Positions 9,466 to 18,281 of a stretch of DNA of 64,000 bases are shown here, piece after piece. The notes beneath the pieces are model-generated. The model did not search any database. It saw only the letters and a program-made list of their open reading frames with translations, and was not told the DNA's origin. The position numbers were made by a program, and so were the translations under genes. Source of the DNA: Bradyrhizobium diversitatis (GTDB lineage Bacteria > Pseudomonadota > Alphaproteobacteria > Rhizobiales > Xanthobacteraceae); contig NZ_JACEGD010000004.1 of assembly GCF_016031635.1 (NCBI RefSeq), positions 124,001 through 188,000 on the forward strand, given 5' to 3'. Numbering within the stretch: the stretch's first letter is position 1; each line of letters begins with the position of its first letter.

Positions 9466-12339
9466 ATGTCTCTGATCGAAGACATCGACTTCGGCACGCC
9501 GGCTTCCAAATCGGAAACGATGGTGACGCTGACCATCGACGGCAAGGAGGTTACGGTGCCCGAGGGCACCTCCATCATGCGCGCCGCGATGGATGCAGGC
9601 CACCAGATCCCAAAGCTCTGCGCAACCGACATGGTCGACGCGTTCGGTTCCTGCCGCCTCTGTCTCGTCGAGGTCGAGGGCCGCGCCGGCACGCCGGCCT
9701 CCTGCACCACGCCTGTGATGCCCGGGCTCGTCGTACACACCCAGACCGAGCGGCTGAAGCGGCTGCGCAAGGGTGTGATGGAGCTCTTTATCTCCGACCA
9801 TCCGCTCGACTGCCTCACCTGCGGCGCCAATGGCGATTGCGAGCTGCAGGACATGGCCGGCGCCGTCGGCCTGCGCGACGTGCGCTACGGCTACGAGGGC
9901 GAGAACCACGTTTTCGCCAAGACTGACGGCTGCAGCAACGACCACTGGATGCCGAAGGACGAGTCCAACCCGTACTTCACCTACGATCCCTCCAAGTGCA
10001 TCGTCTGCTCGCGCTGCGTCCGCGCCTGCGAGGAGGTGCAGGGCACTTTCGCGCTGACCATCTCCGGCCGCGGCTTCGACAGCCGCGTCTCGCCCGGCAT
10101 GAGCGAAGGCTTCCTCGGCTCCGAATGCGTCTCCTGCGGCGCCTGCGTGCAGGCCTGCCCGACCGCGACGCTGACGGAAAAGTCCGTGATCGAGATCGGT
10201 CAGCCCGAGCACTCCGTCGTCACCACCTGCGCCTATTGCGGCGTCGGCTGCGCCTTCAAGGCCGAGATGCGCGGCGAGGAAGTGGTGCGCATGGTGCCGT
10301 ACAAGGACGGCAAGGCCAATCGTGGCCATTCCTGCGTCAAGGGCCGCTTCGCCTGGGGCTACACCAACCACAAGGAACGCATTCTTAAACCCATGATCCG
10401 CGAGCGCATCGAGGATCCCTGGCGCGAAGTGTCCTGGGACGAGGCGTTCTCGTTCGCCGCCGCCAGGATGCGCGGCATCCAGAAGAAATACGGCCGCGAC
10501 GCCATCGGCGGCATCACCTCGTCCCGCTGCACCAATGAAGAGACCTATCTGGTGCAGAAGCTGATCCGCGCCGGCTTCGGCAACAACAATGTCGACACCT
10601 GCGCCCGCGTCTGCCACTCGCCGACCGGATATGGTCTGGCCACCACCTTCGGCACTTCGGCAGGCACGCAGGATTTCGATTCGGTCGAGGACACCGATGT
10701 CGTCGTCGTCATCGGCGCCAACCCGGCCTCCGCTCACCCGGTGTTCGCCTCGCGCCTGAAGAAGCGGCTGCGCCAGGGCGCCAAGCTGATCGTGATCGAT
10801 CCGCGCCGCACCGAGATGGTGGAGTCCCCGCATGTGAAGGCTCTGCACTTGCCGCTGATGCCCGGCACCAATGTCGCGGTCATGACGGCGCTGGCGCATG
10901 TCATCGTCACCGAGGGCCTCGTCGACGGAGCCTTCGTGCGCGAGCGCTGCGACTGGAGCGAGTTCGAGGAATGGGCCGCCTTCGTCGCCCAACCGCAGAA
11001 CAGCCCGGAAGCCACCGCCATCCTCACCGGCGTCGATCCGAACGACCTGCGCGAGGCAGCCCGCACCTACGCGACCGGCGGCAACGGCGCGATCTATTAC
11101 GGCCTCGGCGTCACCGAGCACAGCCAGGGCTCGACCACCGTGATCGCGATCGCCAATCTCGCGATGGCAACGGGTAATATCGGCCGTCCCGGCGTCGGCG
11201 TGAATCCGCTGCGCGGCCAGAACAACGTTCAAGGCTCCTGCGACATGGGCTCGTTCCCGCACGAACTGCCCGGCTACCGCCACATCTCGGGCGACGCGGT
11301 GCGCGACCAGTTCGAGGCGCTGTGGAACGTCAAGCTCAACCCCGAGCCGGGCCTGCGCATTCCCAACATGTTCGACGCCGCGGTCGAAGGCACCTTCATG
11401 GGCATCTACGTGCAGGGCGAGGACATCCTCCAGTCCGATCCCAACACCAGCCACGTGGTCGCGGCGCTGTCGGCGATGGAATGCGTCATCGTTCACGATC
11501 TCTTCCTGAACGAGACCGCGAACTACGCCCACGTCTTCCTGCCCGGCTCGAGCTTCCTCGAGAAGGACGGCACCTTCACCAACGCCGAGCGCCGCATCCA
11601 GCGCGTGCGCAAGGTGATGACGCCGAAGAACGGCATGGCGGACTGGGAGGTCACCATCGGCCTCGCCAAGGCCATGGGCTTCGAGATGAAGTACAGCCAT
11701 CCGTCCGAGATCATGGACGAGATCGCGGCGCTGACCCCGACCTTCGCCGGCGTCTCCTACGCCAAGTTAGATGAGCTCGGCTCGGTGCAGTGGCCCTGCA
11801 ACGACAAGGCGCCCGAGGGCACGCCGGTGATGCACATCGACGGCTTCGTCCGCGGCAAGGGCAAGTTCGTCGTGACCGAATATGTCGCGACCGACGAGCG
11901 CACCGGCCCGCGCTATCCCCTGCTGCTCACCACGGGCCGCATCCTCAGCCAGTACAATGTCGGCGCGCAGACAAGGCGCACCGAGAACGTGGTCTGGCAT
12001 TCCGAGGACCGCCTCGAGATCCATCCGCACGATGCCGAGCAGCGCGGCGTGCGCGACGGCGACTGGGTACGGCTGAAGAGCCGCGCCGGCGAGACCACGT
12101 TGCGCGCGGAGATCACCGACCGCGTCGCGCCCGGCGTCGTCTACACCACCTTCCACCACCCGGACACGCAGGCCAACGTCATCACGACCGACTATTCGGA
12201 CTGGGCCACCAATTGCCCCGAATACAAGGTCACGGCGGTGCAGGTCTCGCCCTCGAACGGCCCGTCCGACTGGCAGAAGGCCTATGACGCGCAGGCGCGG
12301 CATTCCCGCCGCATCGCACCGGCCGAGGCCGCGGAGTAA
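9466..12339 (+). CDS. fdsA: NAD-dependent formate dehydrogenase alpha (catalytic molybdenum) subunit
   Basis: A 957-residue catalytic subunit oxidising formate to CO2 on a bis-MGD molybdenum (or tungsten) centre. The N-terminus has a NuoG-like [2Fe-2S] domain (CGSCRLC-type: FGSCRLCLVEVEG) and the CLTCGANGDCELQDMA cluster segment. Two ferredoxin-like clusters follow (CIVCSRCVRACEE, CVSCGACVQACPT). The molybdopterin oxidoreductase domain opens with CAYCGVGC, and the molybdenum ligand is Cys383 in the ARVCHSPTGYG motif. The C-terminal MopB domain (TTGRILSQYNVG) completes it. A GGAG ribosome site precedes the ATG (TAGGAGAACGACA). Cysteine rather than selenocysteine at the active site fits the oxygen-tolerant cytosolic Fds class. 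Confidence 0.95.
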   Translation: MSLIEDIDFGTPASKSETMVTLTIDGKEVTVPEGTSIMRAAMDAGHQIPKLCATDMVDAFGSCRLCLVEVEGRAGTPASCTTPVMPGLVVHTQTERLKRLRKGVMELFISDHPLDCLTCGANGDCELQDMAGAVGLRDVRYGYEGENHVFAKTDGCSNDHWMPKDESNPYFTYDPSKCIVCSRCVRACEEVQGTFALTISGRGFDSRVSPGMSEGFLGSECVSCGACVQACPTATLTEKSVIEIGQPEHSVVTTCAYCGVGCAFKAEMRGEEVVRMVPYKDGKANRGHSCVKGRFAWGYTNHKERILKPMIRERIEDPWREVSWDEAFSFAAARMRGIQKKYGRDAIGGITSSRCTNEETYLVQKLIRAGFGNNNVDTCARVCHSPTGYGLATTFGTSAGTQDFDSVEDTDVVVVIGANPASAHPVFASRLKKRLRQGAKLIVIDPRRTEMVESPHVKALHLPLMPGTNVAVMTALAHVIVTEGLVDGAFVRERCDWSEFEEWAAFVAQPQNSPEATAILTGVDPNDLREAARTYATGGNGAIYYGLGVTEHSQGSTTVIAIANLAMATGNIGRPGVGVNPLRGQNNVQGSCDMGSFPHELPGYRHISGDAVRDQFEALWNVKLNPEPGLRIPNMFDAAVEGTFMGIYVQGEDILQSDPNTSHVVAALSAMECVIVHDLFLNETANYAHVFLPGSSFLEKDGTFTNAERRIQRVRKVMTPKNGMADWEVTIGLAKAMGFEMKYSHPSEIMDEIAALTPTFAGVSYAKLDELGSVQWPCNDKAPEGTPVMHIDGFVRGKGKFVVTEYVATDERTGPRYPLLLTTGRILSQYNVGAQTRRTENVVWHSEDRLEIHPHDAEQRGVRDGDWVRLKSRAGETTLRAEITDRVAPGVVYTTFHHPDTQANVITTDYSDWATNCPEYKVTAVQVSPSNGPSDWQKAYDAQARHSRRIAPAEAAE

Positions 12340-12343
12340 CCGC

Positions 12344-13171
12344 ATGCACGTTCCGGTCCAGGCCACCGACCGCGAGATCTGGCGCGATGGCATCGCATCA
12401 GAGGGGACACGGCTGATCCCGGAGGAGACGCCGCTGGCGCTGACCTATAATGGCGGCACCTACGCCGTCATGATGGGGACACCGCAGAACCTCGAGGATT
12501 TTGCGGTCGGCTTCAGCGTGAACGAAGGCATCGTCGGGTCGGTCGACGACATTCGCTCTCTCGACGTGGTCCGTCTCGACGACGGTATCGAGCTGCGGAT
12601 GTGGCTGGCATCGGAGGGTGCAGCCCGCATCAACGAGCGCCGTCGCCACGTCGCGGGACCCACGGGCTGCGGCATCTGCGGCATCGAATCCATTGCCGAG
12701 GCGGTGCGGCCCGCGGCCGTGGTGCCGCAGGGGCAGACCTTCACGCCGGAGAAGATTATGGCGGCGATGCAGGCGATCGCGCCCCTGCAATCGATCAACA
12801 TGCAAACCCGCGCCGTTCACGCCGCCGCGTTCTGGTCCCCTGCAGGCGGCATCGTCGCGCTGCGCGAGGATGTCGGCCGTCACAACGCGCTCGACAAGCT
12901 CGCCGGCGCCCTGGCGCGCAGCCGCGCGGATGCACGCGGCGGCATGGTGCTGCTGACGAGCCGGGTCTCGGTGGAGATGGTGCAGAAGACGGCCGCGATC
13001 GGTGCGCCGGTGATGGTCGCCGTGTCGGCGCCGACCGCCCTCGCGGTACGCACGGCGGAAGCCGCCGGCATCACGCTGATCGCGATCGCGCGGCAGGACG
13101 GGTTCGAGATATTCTCGCATGGCAGCCGGATCGTCGCGCGCCATGCCACGGAGGTTGCCGATGTCGCCTGA
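12344..13171 (+). CDS. fdhD: Formate dehydrogenase accessory sulfurtransferase FdhD
   Basis: A 275-residue FdhD (FdsC) that carries sulfur from a cysteine desulfurase to the molybdenum cofactor of formate dehydrogenase. The sulfur-relay loop is Cys109-Gly-Ile-Cys112 within PTGCGICGIES, preceded by the GGTYAVMM and FAVGFSVNEGI segments of the family. LLTSRVSVEMVQK and AVSAPTALA mark the C-terminal half. It starts five bases after the fdsA stop. A longer reading from 12284 would overlap fdsA and lacks homology. It overlaps fdsD by 11 bases. Its place inside the operon matches other fdsGBACD clusters. Confidence 0.93.
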   Translation: MHVPVQATDREIWRDGIASEGTRLIPEETPLALTYNGGTYAVMMGTPQNLEDFAVGFSVNEGIVGSVDDIRSLDVVRLDDGIELRMWLASEGAARINERRRHVAGPTGCGICGIESIAEAVRPAAVVPQGQTFTPEKIMAAMQAIAPLQSINMQTRAVHAAAFWSPAGGIVALREDVGRHNALDKLAGALARSRADARGGMVLLTSRVSVEMVQKTAAIGAPVMVAVSAPTALAVRTAEAAGITLIAIARQDGFEIFSHGSRIVARHATEVADVA

Positions 13172-13394
13172 CCGCCTGATCTACATGGCCAACCAGATCG
13201 GCACATTCTTCCGGAGCCAGGGCCATGACAAGGCCGTGCCTGGGATTGCCGAGCACATCAAGAAGTTCTGGGATCCCCGCATGAAGCGCGCGATCTTCGC
13301 CCATCTCGATGCCGGCGGCGCCGGCCTCGAGCCTGATGTGCGCGAGGCGATCACCTCGCTGAAGCAGGCGACGTCCCTTCCAGCAGCGCCCTGA
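13161..13394 (+). CDS. fdsD: Formate dehydrogenase delta subunit
   Basis: A 77-residue protein of the FdsD family. These small proteins are required for, or associated with, assembly of soluble formate dehydrogenase. RLIYMANQIGTFF at the N-terminus and FWDPRMKRAI in the middle are the family signatures. The ATG is preceded by GGAGGTTGCCG inside the end of fdhD. It is the last gene of the operon. Its final 44 bases run into the 3' end of the opposite-strand glnE gene, so there is no room for an independent terminator between them. Confidence 0.88.
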   Translation: MSPDRLIYMANQIGTFFRSQGHDKAVPGIAEHIKKFWDPRMKRAIFAHLDAGGAGLEPDVREAITSLKQATSLPAAP

Positions 13395-16338
13395 ACACGC
13401 GCCGCACCTCGGTCTGGGTCTCCTTCACCCGCGCCTCCAGCGACGAGAAGTCCGGCGCGTCGCCCGCGCGCGCCATCACGCGCAGGAGGTCGGTGCCGGC
13501 GGTCTCTGGCTTGAAGCGCTCGCTTACGCAAAGCCGCAGGATCTGCGTCAGGTCGTGATAAAGCCGCGCTGCGGCACGCAGAATCTCGGTCTCCGACTGT
13601 GAGAGCACACCGAGCCTGCATGCATTTTCCAGCACCTGCATGGTGCTGACGTCGAGAATGTCCGGCTTCTCGTGGGCATGCACGAGCTGGAGATATTGCG
13701 CGATGAAGTCGATGTCGACCATGCCGCCGGCCGCATGCTTGATATCCCAGCAATCGGCCTCGCCCTTTTCCTGCGCGATCGCGCGCCGCATGTCGGCGAC
13801 GTCGTTGGCCGTGATTGCGGGATCGCGTCGGCGGGTCAGGACATCGCGGATGACACGCTCGATCCGTTCCCGGAACTCGGGCGACGCCGACACCACGCGG
13901 GCGCGCGTCAACGCCATGTGCTCCCAGGTCCAGGCCTCGGTGGCCTGGTAGTCCGCGAATGAAACGAGACTCGAGGCCACCGGGCCGGCGCGCCCCGACG
14001 GCCGCAGCCGCATGTCGATCTCATAGAGCACGCCGTAATTGGTGCGCGTCGTGAAGGCGCTGATCAGGCGCTGGGTGAAGCGCGCGAAATAATGCGCGCC
14101 GTGAAGCGATTTCGGTCCATCGGAGTCCGGATTGTCGCTGTCGAAATCGTAGAGCAGGATCAGGTCGAGATCGGACGAGGCCGTCATCTCGCGGCTGCCG
14201 AGCCGGCCCATCGCGATGATCGCGGTCTGCTGCCCCTTGATCCGGCCGTGCTGGGCGGCAAAGCGATCGGCGACGAGGCCATGCACGGTGTGCACGATTC
14301 CTTCGGCGACGTCGGCAAAGGCGGTGCTCGCCTGCTGCGCCGAAACCGTGCCGGAAAGGATGCGCGTGCCGATCAGGAACAGGCTCTCCTGCCCGAACAG
14401 GCGCAGGCGATCGAGAAATTCCTCGTAGGAGTCCGCGTCTCGCACGGTGGTCGCGAGCCGGCCCGACAATTCCTGCCTGTCGGGCATGGCGCCGAAGAAG
14501 CGCGGATCGATCAGACCATCCATGAGCTGCGGCTGCCGCGCCAGCATCTCGCCAAGCCGCGGCGCCGCCCCCAGCACCAGCGCCACCAGCGCGACGAGAT
14601 CGCGGTTCTGGCCGAGCAGCGTGATCAGCCGGCCGCCACGCTGCAGTGCTCCGAGGAAATGATCGAACGCCACGACGGCGCGATCCGGCTCCTCGGCATG
14701 GGCGAGACCGTCGATCAGGGCCGGCACGAATTCGACGAAGGCGCTTCGCGTCGCCTCATTGCGGAATACGCGGTAGTCGCCGGTGATCCAGTCGCGCACG
14801 GTCTGTGCGACGGCGGCCGGCTTCTTGAAGCCCAGCGTCGCCAGGTGCTGGAGCAGGCGCGGATCGTCGGGACCTGCACCATAGTCGAGCGCCGGCAGCC
14901 TGGCCGTCCCGATCGGGTCGTCGCCCTCGAACAGTTTTTCGTAGTGACCCTGGACGATCTGGAGCTGGTGCAACAGGTCGCGCGCAAAGGCTTCGCGATC
15001 CTGATAGCCGAAGAACCACGCGAAGCGCTCGACCGCTTGCCTGTCCTCAGGCAGCGTATGGGTCTGCTCGTCGGCGATCATCTGGAGGCGATGCTCGACC
15101 CGCCGCAGGAATTCATAGGCCGTCGTCAGCTCGTCGCGCGCCGCAGAGGTGATCCACTTGCTGGAGGCGAGTACATCGAGCGCCCTCAGCGTCGGCCGCA
15201 CCCGCAATTCCGGATGGCGGCCGCCCGCAATCAGCTGCTGAGTCTGGGCGAAAAACTCGATCTCGCGGATGCCGCCGCGCCCGACCTTGACGTTATGTCC
15301 CTCGACCGCGATCTCGCTCTGGCCACGATAGGTTTGCATCTGCCGCTTCATGTCGTGGACGTCGGCGAGCGCGGCGAAGTCGAGATGCTTGCGCCAGACG
15401 AAGGGCGCGATCTCCGCCAGAAGCGCTTCACCCGCCCTGGGATCGCCGGCGCAGGCCCGCGCCTTGATCATCGCAGCGCGCTCCCAGGTGCGGCCTTCCC
15501 GCTCGTAGTAATGCAGCGCGGCGTCCCGCGAGATCGCCACCTGTGTCGAGGACGGATCGGGCCGCAGGCGCAGATCGACGCGGAAGACGTAACCGTCATA
15601 GGTGCGCTGCTGGAGGATGCGCGCCATCCCCTGTGTGACACGTACGAAGAACGGCTGCGGCTCGATGTCCGCCGCCAGCGTCGTTGCATCGGGATCGAAG
15701 AACACGATCAGATCGATGTCGCTGGAATAGTTCAGCTCGCCCGCGCCCATCTTGCCCATCGCGAGCACGATCAGCCCGCAGCCCTCTTCGGGTGCCTCCG
15801 GATTGGGCGGCGAGAGCTTGCCGCGTGCGGCTTCCTGCCGCAGCAGATATTGCAGCGCCGCCTGCACGGAGGACACGGCAACATCGGTGAGCGCCGCCGT
15901 CACCCGCATCACCGGCCAGACACCGCCAATGTCGCACAGCGCGATCAGCAGCGCGGCCTCCGCCTTCATCCAGCGAAGCAGCCGCATCACCTCGGCCTCG
16001 TCAGGTGCCGCGAGCACCGCGCCCCTTGCCTCAGCGATCAGTGCAGCGAGATGCGGGTCCGGATCGCATTCGAGCAGCCGGATCAGGCGCGGGGCATCGG
16101 TGCGCACCAGATCGAACAGATAGGGCGAGAATTCCGCGATCCCGGCCAGGATGTCGCGGGCGAAGGGGTGGCCCAGGAGCGCTTCCAGACGCGCCGATTG
16201 GGCCGGCTCAAGCTCGGCCAGCCAGCTTTCCAAACGTCGTTCGTCGGTTGTGGAAGCGGCAATATGGGGAGCCTCCGCGAAGCGCGCGGCCAGCCTCTCA
16301 CCATGCTTGTCCGCGTTTCCCGGCGCGGAGTGGTTCAT
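13351..16338 (-). CDS. glnE: Bifunctional glutamine synthetase adenylyltransferase/adenylyl-removing enzyme
   Basis: A 995-residue GlnE that adenylylates and deadenylylates glutamine synthetase in response to PII proteins. Both nucleotidyltransferase domains are intact: the N-terminal one (deadenylylation) has MGKMGAGELNYSSDIDL near residues 196-212, and the C-terminal one (adenylylation) has MGRLGSREMTASSDLDL near 710. Each is followed by a helical PII-uridylyltransferase-like domain. Length is typical. The start overlaps the stop of the upstream sensor kinase in ATGA, so the two are translationally coupled. The last codons overlap fdsD tail to tail. Confidence 0.95.
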   Translation of the reverse strand: MNHSAPGNADKHGERLAARFAEAPHIAASTTDERRLESWLAELEPAQSARLEALLGHPFARDILAGIAEFSPYLFDLVRTDAPRLIRLLECDPDPHLAALIAEARGAVLAAPDEAEVMRLLRWMKAEAALLIALCDIGGVWPVMRVTAALTDVAVSSVQAALQYLLRQEAARGKLSPPNPEAPEEGCGLIVLAMGKMGAGELNYSSDIDLIVFFDPDATTLAADIEPQPFFVRVTQGMARILQQRTYDGYVFRVDLRLRPDPSSTQVAISRDAALHYYEREGRTWERAAMIKARACAGDPRAGEALLAEIAPFVWRKHLDFAALADVHDMKRQMQTYRGQSEIAVEGHNVKVGRGGIREIEFFAQTQQLIAGGRHPELRVRPTLRALDVLASSKWITSAARDELTTAYEFLRRVEHRLQMIADEQTHTLPEDRQAVERFAWFFGYQDREAFARDLLHQLQIVQGHYEKLFEGDDPIGTARLPALDYGAGPDDPRLLQHLATLGFKKPAAVAQTVRDWITGDYRVFRNEATRSAFVEFVPALIDGLAHAEEPDRAVVAFDHFLGALQRGGRLITLLGQNRDLVALVALVLGAAPRLGEMLARQPQLMDGLIDPRFFGAMPDRQELSGRLATTVRDADSYEEFLDRLRLFGQESLFLIGTRILSGTVSAQQASTAFADVAEGIVHTVHGLVADRFAAQHGRIKGQQTAIIAMGRLGSREMTASSDLDLILLYDFDSDNPDSDGPKSLHGAHYFARFTQRLISAFTTRTNYGVLYEIDMRLRPSGRAGPVASSLVSFADYQATEAWTWEHMALTRARVVSASPEFRERIERVIRDVLTRRRDPAITANDVADMRRAIAQEKGEADCWDIKHAAGGMVDIDFIAQYLQLVHAHEKPDILDVSTMQVLENACRLGVLSQSETEILRAAARLYHDLTQILRLCVSERFKPETAGTDLLRVMARAGDAPDFSSLEARVKETQTEVRRVFRALLEGTSPASAR

Positions 16339-17789
16339 GCCACCTTCTGTGGCACATCCGGCATTGGCGGAGCAACCCTGTCGCCCGCGCGCGCCGGCAG
16401 CACCAGCGTGGCGACAAGACCGGGATGGGCATCGCCCAGCCGCAATTCTCCGCCATGCAGCGTGGCAACAGCCGATGCGAGGCTGAGGCCGAGGCCGGAG
16501 CCCGGCAGCGTGCGGCTCGCCTCCAGCCGGACGAATCGCTCGACGACATGCTTGCGGTCGCTTTCGGGGATACCGGGGCCGCGATCGGTGACGCTGAGCA
16601 GCACCTGATCACCCTCGCGCCGGGCCTCGATCGTGATCTGCCGGCTATCCATGCTGACCACGGTTCCCGCGGGCTGCGAAGCGGGCTTGCCGTATTTGAT
16701 CGCATTCTCGACCAGATTGGCGAGCGCCTGGCTGATCAACTCGCGGTTGGCATGAACCGGCGTCGGATCGGCCTTCACCTTCAAGGTCATGCCGTCGTCC
16801 TCCGCCAGGGGCTCGTAGAGCTCGTGGATGCCATTGGCGACCTCGGCGGCGTCGAAATCATCCATGTTGCCGCGCGCCTGTCCGGACTCGGCACGCGCGA
16901 TCATCAGAAGCGCGTTGAAAGTACGAATCAGCCCGTCGGATTCCTCGATGGTCCGCTCCAGCGCGGCGCGGTAATCGGCCTCGCAGCCTGATCTCGCCAG
17001 CGCCTCCTCGGCGCGATTGCGCAGCCGCGTCAACGGCGTCTTGAGGTCGTGAGCGATGTTGTCGGAAACCTCCTTCAGGCCCGCCATCAGCGCCTCGATC
17101 CGCTCGAGCATGGCGTTGAGGTTCTCGGCGAGGCGATCGATCTCGTCGCCGCTGCGCCCCACGGGCAGGCGCTCGCTGAGATCTCCGGTCATGATCCGCT
17201 GCGCCGTGCCGGTCATGGCGTCGATGCGCCTCAGCACCCTCCGCGCGACGAAAATGCCGCCGGCGAGGCCAAGCACGACCACGATGAGGACCGACCATTG
17301 CGCCGCCTTGGCGACGATACCGAACAGGCGCCGCCGCTCGGCGAGGTCGCGGCCGATCAGAAGCCGGAAGCCGTTTTCCAATTCGGTGACGCGCACCAGC
17401 GCGCGATGGTCGCGATCATCTGTATCCTCGATCCGCCGGTAGGCCGTCTCCGACCAGCCGCGCGTCGCCATCACGCCCGGCGCCAGCGAGCCGACATTGC
17501 CGGCAATCGCCTGGCCCGTCGGCGTGGTCACGAGATAGAGGTTGGCGCCCGGCCGCAGTGCCCGATACTCGATCGTGCGCACCAGGCGAAACATGCCGCC
17601 GCGGTCATAGATCTCGTTCATCTCCGAGGTCTCGGAGTTGACGGTCTGCGTAATCTCCTCGGTGATCAGACGCCGCGTGTTCCAAGCGAAATAGGCCAGC
17701 AGCGAGGCCGCGAACATCGCGAACAGCAGCAGATAGACCAGCGTCAGCCGGAACGCCGTGGTGCGGACGAGTTTACCGAATGCCGTCAC
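16335..17789 (-). CDS. HAMP-domain sensor histidine kinase upstream of glnE
   Basis: A 484-residue EnvZ-type sensor kinase: TM1 (about 13-34), a periplasmic domain of about 130 residues, TM2 (about 164-185), HAMP, HisKA with His247 in IAHDLKTPLTRL, then HATPase_c with LVENAIKYGK, VTDRGPGI and GSGLGLSLA. The start is GTG. A kinase of this type is usually encoded with an OmpR-like response regulator directly upstream and coupled to it. Here no intact regulator is present, only a short candidate remnant, so the kinase appears to have lost its genetic partner. It is translationally coupled to glnE. Signal is unknown. Confidence 0.87.
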   Translation of the reverse strand: MTAFGKLVRTTAFRLTLVYLLLFAMFAASLLAYFAWNTRRLITEEITQTVNSETSEMNEIYDRGGMFRLVRTIEYRALRPGANLYLVTTPTGQAIAGNVGSLAPGVMATRGWSETAYRRIEDTDDRDHRALVRVTELENGFRLLIGRDLAERRRLFGIVAKAAQWSVLIVVVLGLAGGIFVARRVLRRIDAMTGTAQRIMTGDLSERLPVGRSGDEIDRLAENLNAMLERIEALMAGLKEVSDNIAHDLKTPLTRLRNRAEEALARSGCEADYRAALERTIEESDGLIRTFNALLMIARAESGQARGNMDDFDAAEVANGIHELYEPLAEDDGMTLKVKADPTPVHANRELISQALANLVENAIKYGKPASQPAGTVVSMDSRQITIEARREGDQVLLSVTDRGPGIPESDRKHVVERFVRLEASRTLPGSGLGLSLASAVATLHGGELRLGDAHPGLVATLVLPARAGDRVAPPMPDVPQKVA

Positions 17790-17844
17790 GGATCATGTAT
17801 CCAATTTCAGCGCCGCGTCTGCTATCACCGAGCATCGTCACTCT
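17773..17844 (-). pseudogene. Possible C-terminal remnant of an OmpR-type response regulator
   Basis: Reading leftward in the frame that ends at TAA 17773-17775 gives RRGAEIGYMIRDGIR, preceded within ten codons by a stop. OmpR-family regulators end in a VRGxGYxI hairpin, and this tail overlaps the GTG start of the kinase exactly as a coupled regulator would. Only about 24 codons are open. The extra EI in the hairpin and the small size make this weak evidence. It could be chance. Confidence 0.25.
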
Positions 17845-18281
17845 TCATATTCTGTTTTATCTACAGTACCTTAGGTCTATAAGCTACCGTCTGTCTTCGC
17901 CTGAAATCGCTAAAACGCCAGCCGGCCAAGGTAAAAAAATGGTAAGGCGGCGCATGGGTCCGTTTGAAAGTATCCGCGACGGTCACACATCCGCACCGGT
18001 TCCCGTGGATTCGCTGACCGTGACGGGCAAAGCATCCGTGCCGGTAAGTGGTCAGCGAAAGGGGCACGTTAAAGTGGCGCTCAATTCGAACCAAGTTAAA
18101 TCCCCGCAAGCTGGCGTTCATGCAGACAGGGGGCCTCTATCTGGTCGTGCGCGGGAGCGGTGATCGGGTGTGGGCCTTCCGTTTCACCGACCCCACGGGC
18201 AAACGGGCGCAGATGGAGTTCGCCAGGGCTGGCGACCGCGACGGCGCACCCGTTGTCGCCACGAGATCAGACCGGTCATTC
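17790..18281. other. Rearrangement scar between kinase operon and PPOX gene
   Basis: A gap of about 490 bases holds no intact gene. The left part is AT-rich for this genome, including CTACAGTACCTTAGGTCTATAA-like sequence near 17860 and a run of seven A near 17934. The right part holds the integrase remnant listed separately. No tRNA or clear attachment-site direct repeat was found. The combination of a lost regulator gene, an integrase fragment and a composition change suggests an old insertion or deletion end point. Confidence 0.5.
18074..18250 (+). pseudogene. Decayed N-terminal fragment of a phage-type tyrosine integrase
   Basis: The reading frame beginning GTG gives VALNSNQVKSPQAGVHAD. 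The next frame continues GGLYLVVRGSGDRVWAFRF then TDPTGKRAQMEFARAG. Joined, this is the arm-DNA-binding domain (DUF4102 type) of P4-like tyrosine integrases, whose signature is HADGGGLYL followed by a WxFR strand. A one-base shift inside GACAGGGGGCC separates the halves. The catalytic domain is absent because similarity stops before the PPOX gene. It must therefore be inactive. Its presence marks a former mobile-element boundary. Confidence 0.65.

Noticed and set aside
9388..11700. A 770-codon minus-strand frame opposite fdsA
   Set aside because: Antisense of the catalytic formate dehydrogenase subunit; composition is shadow-like (Ala/His/Gly/Asp) and no motif is present.
14092..16608. An 838-codon plus-strand frame opposite glnE
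   Set aside because: glnE has both nucleotidyltransferase motifs on the minus strand; the plus frame has none and runs into the kinase gene.
18074..18105. Possible tRNA T-arm (GGTTCGAATTGAGC on the minus strand) as an integrase attachment site
   Set aside because: The flanking bases do not form a T stem, and no acceptor, D or anticodon arm can be built around it.
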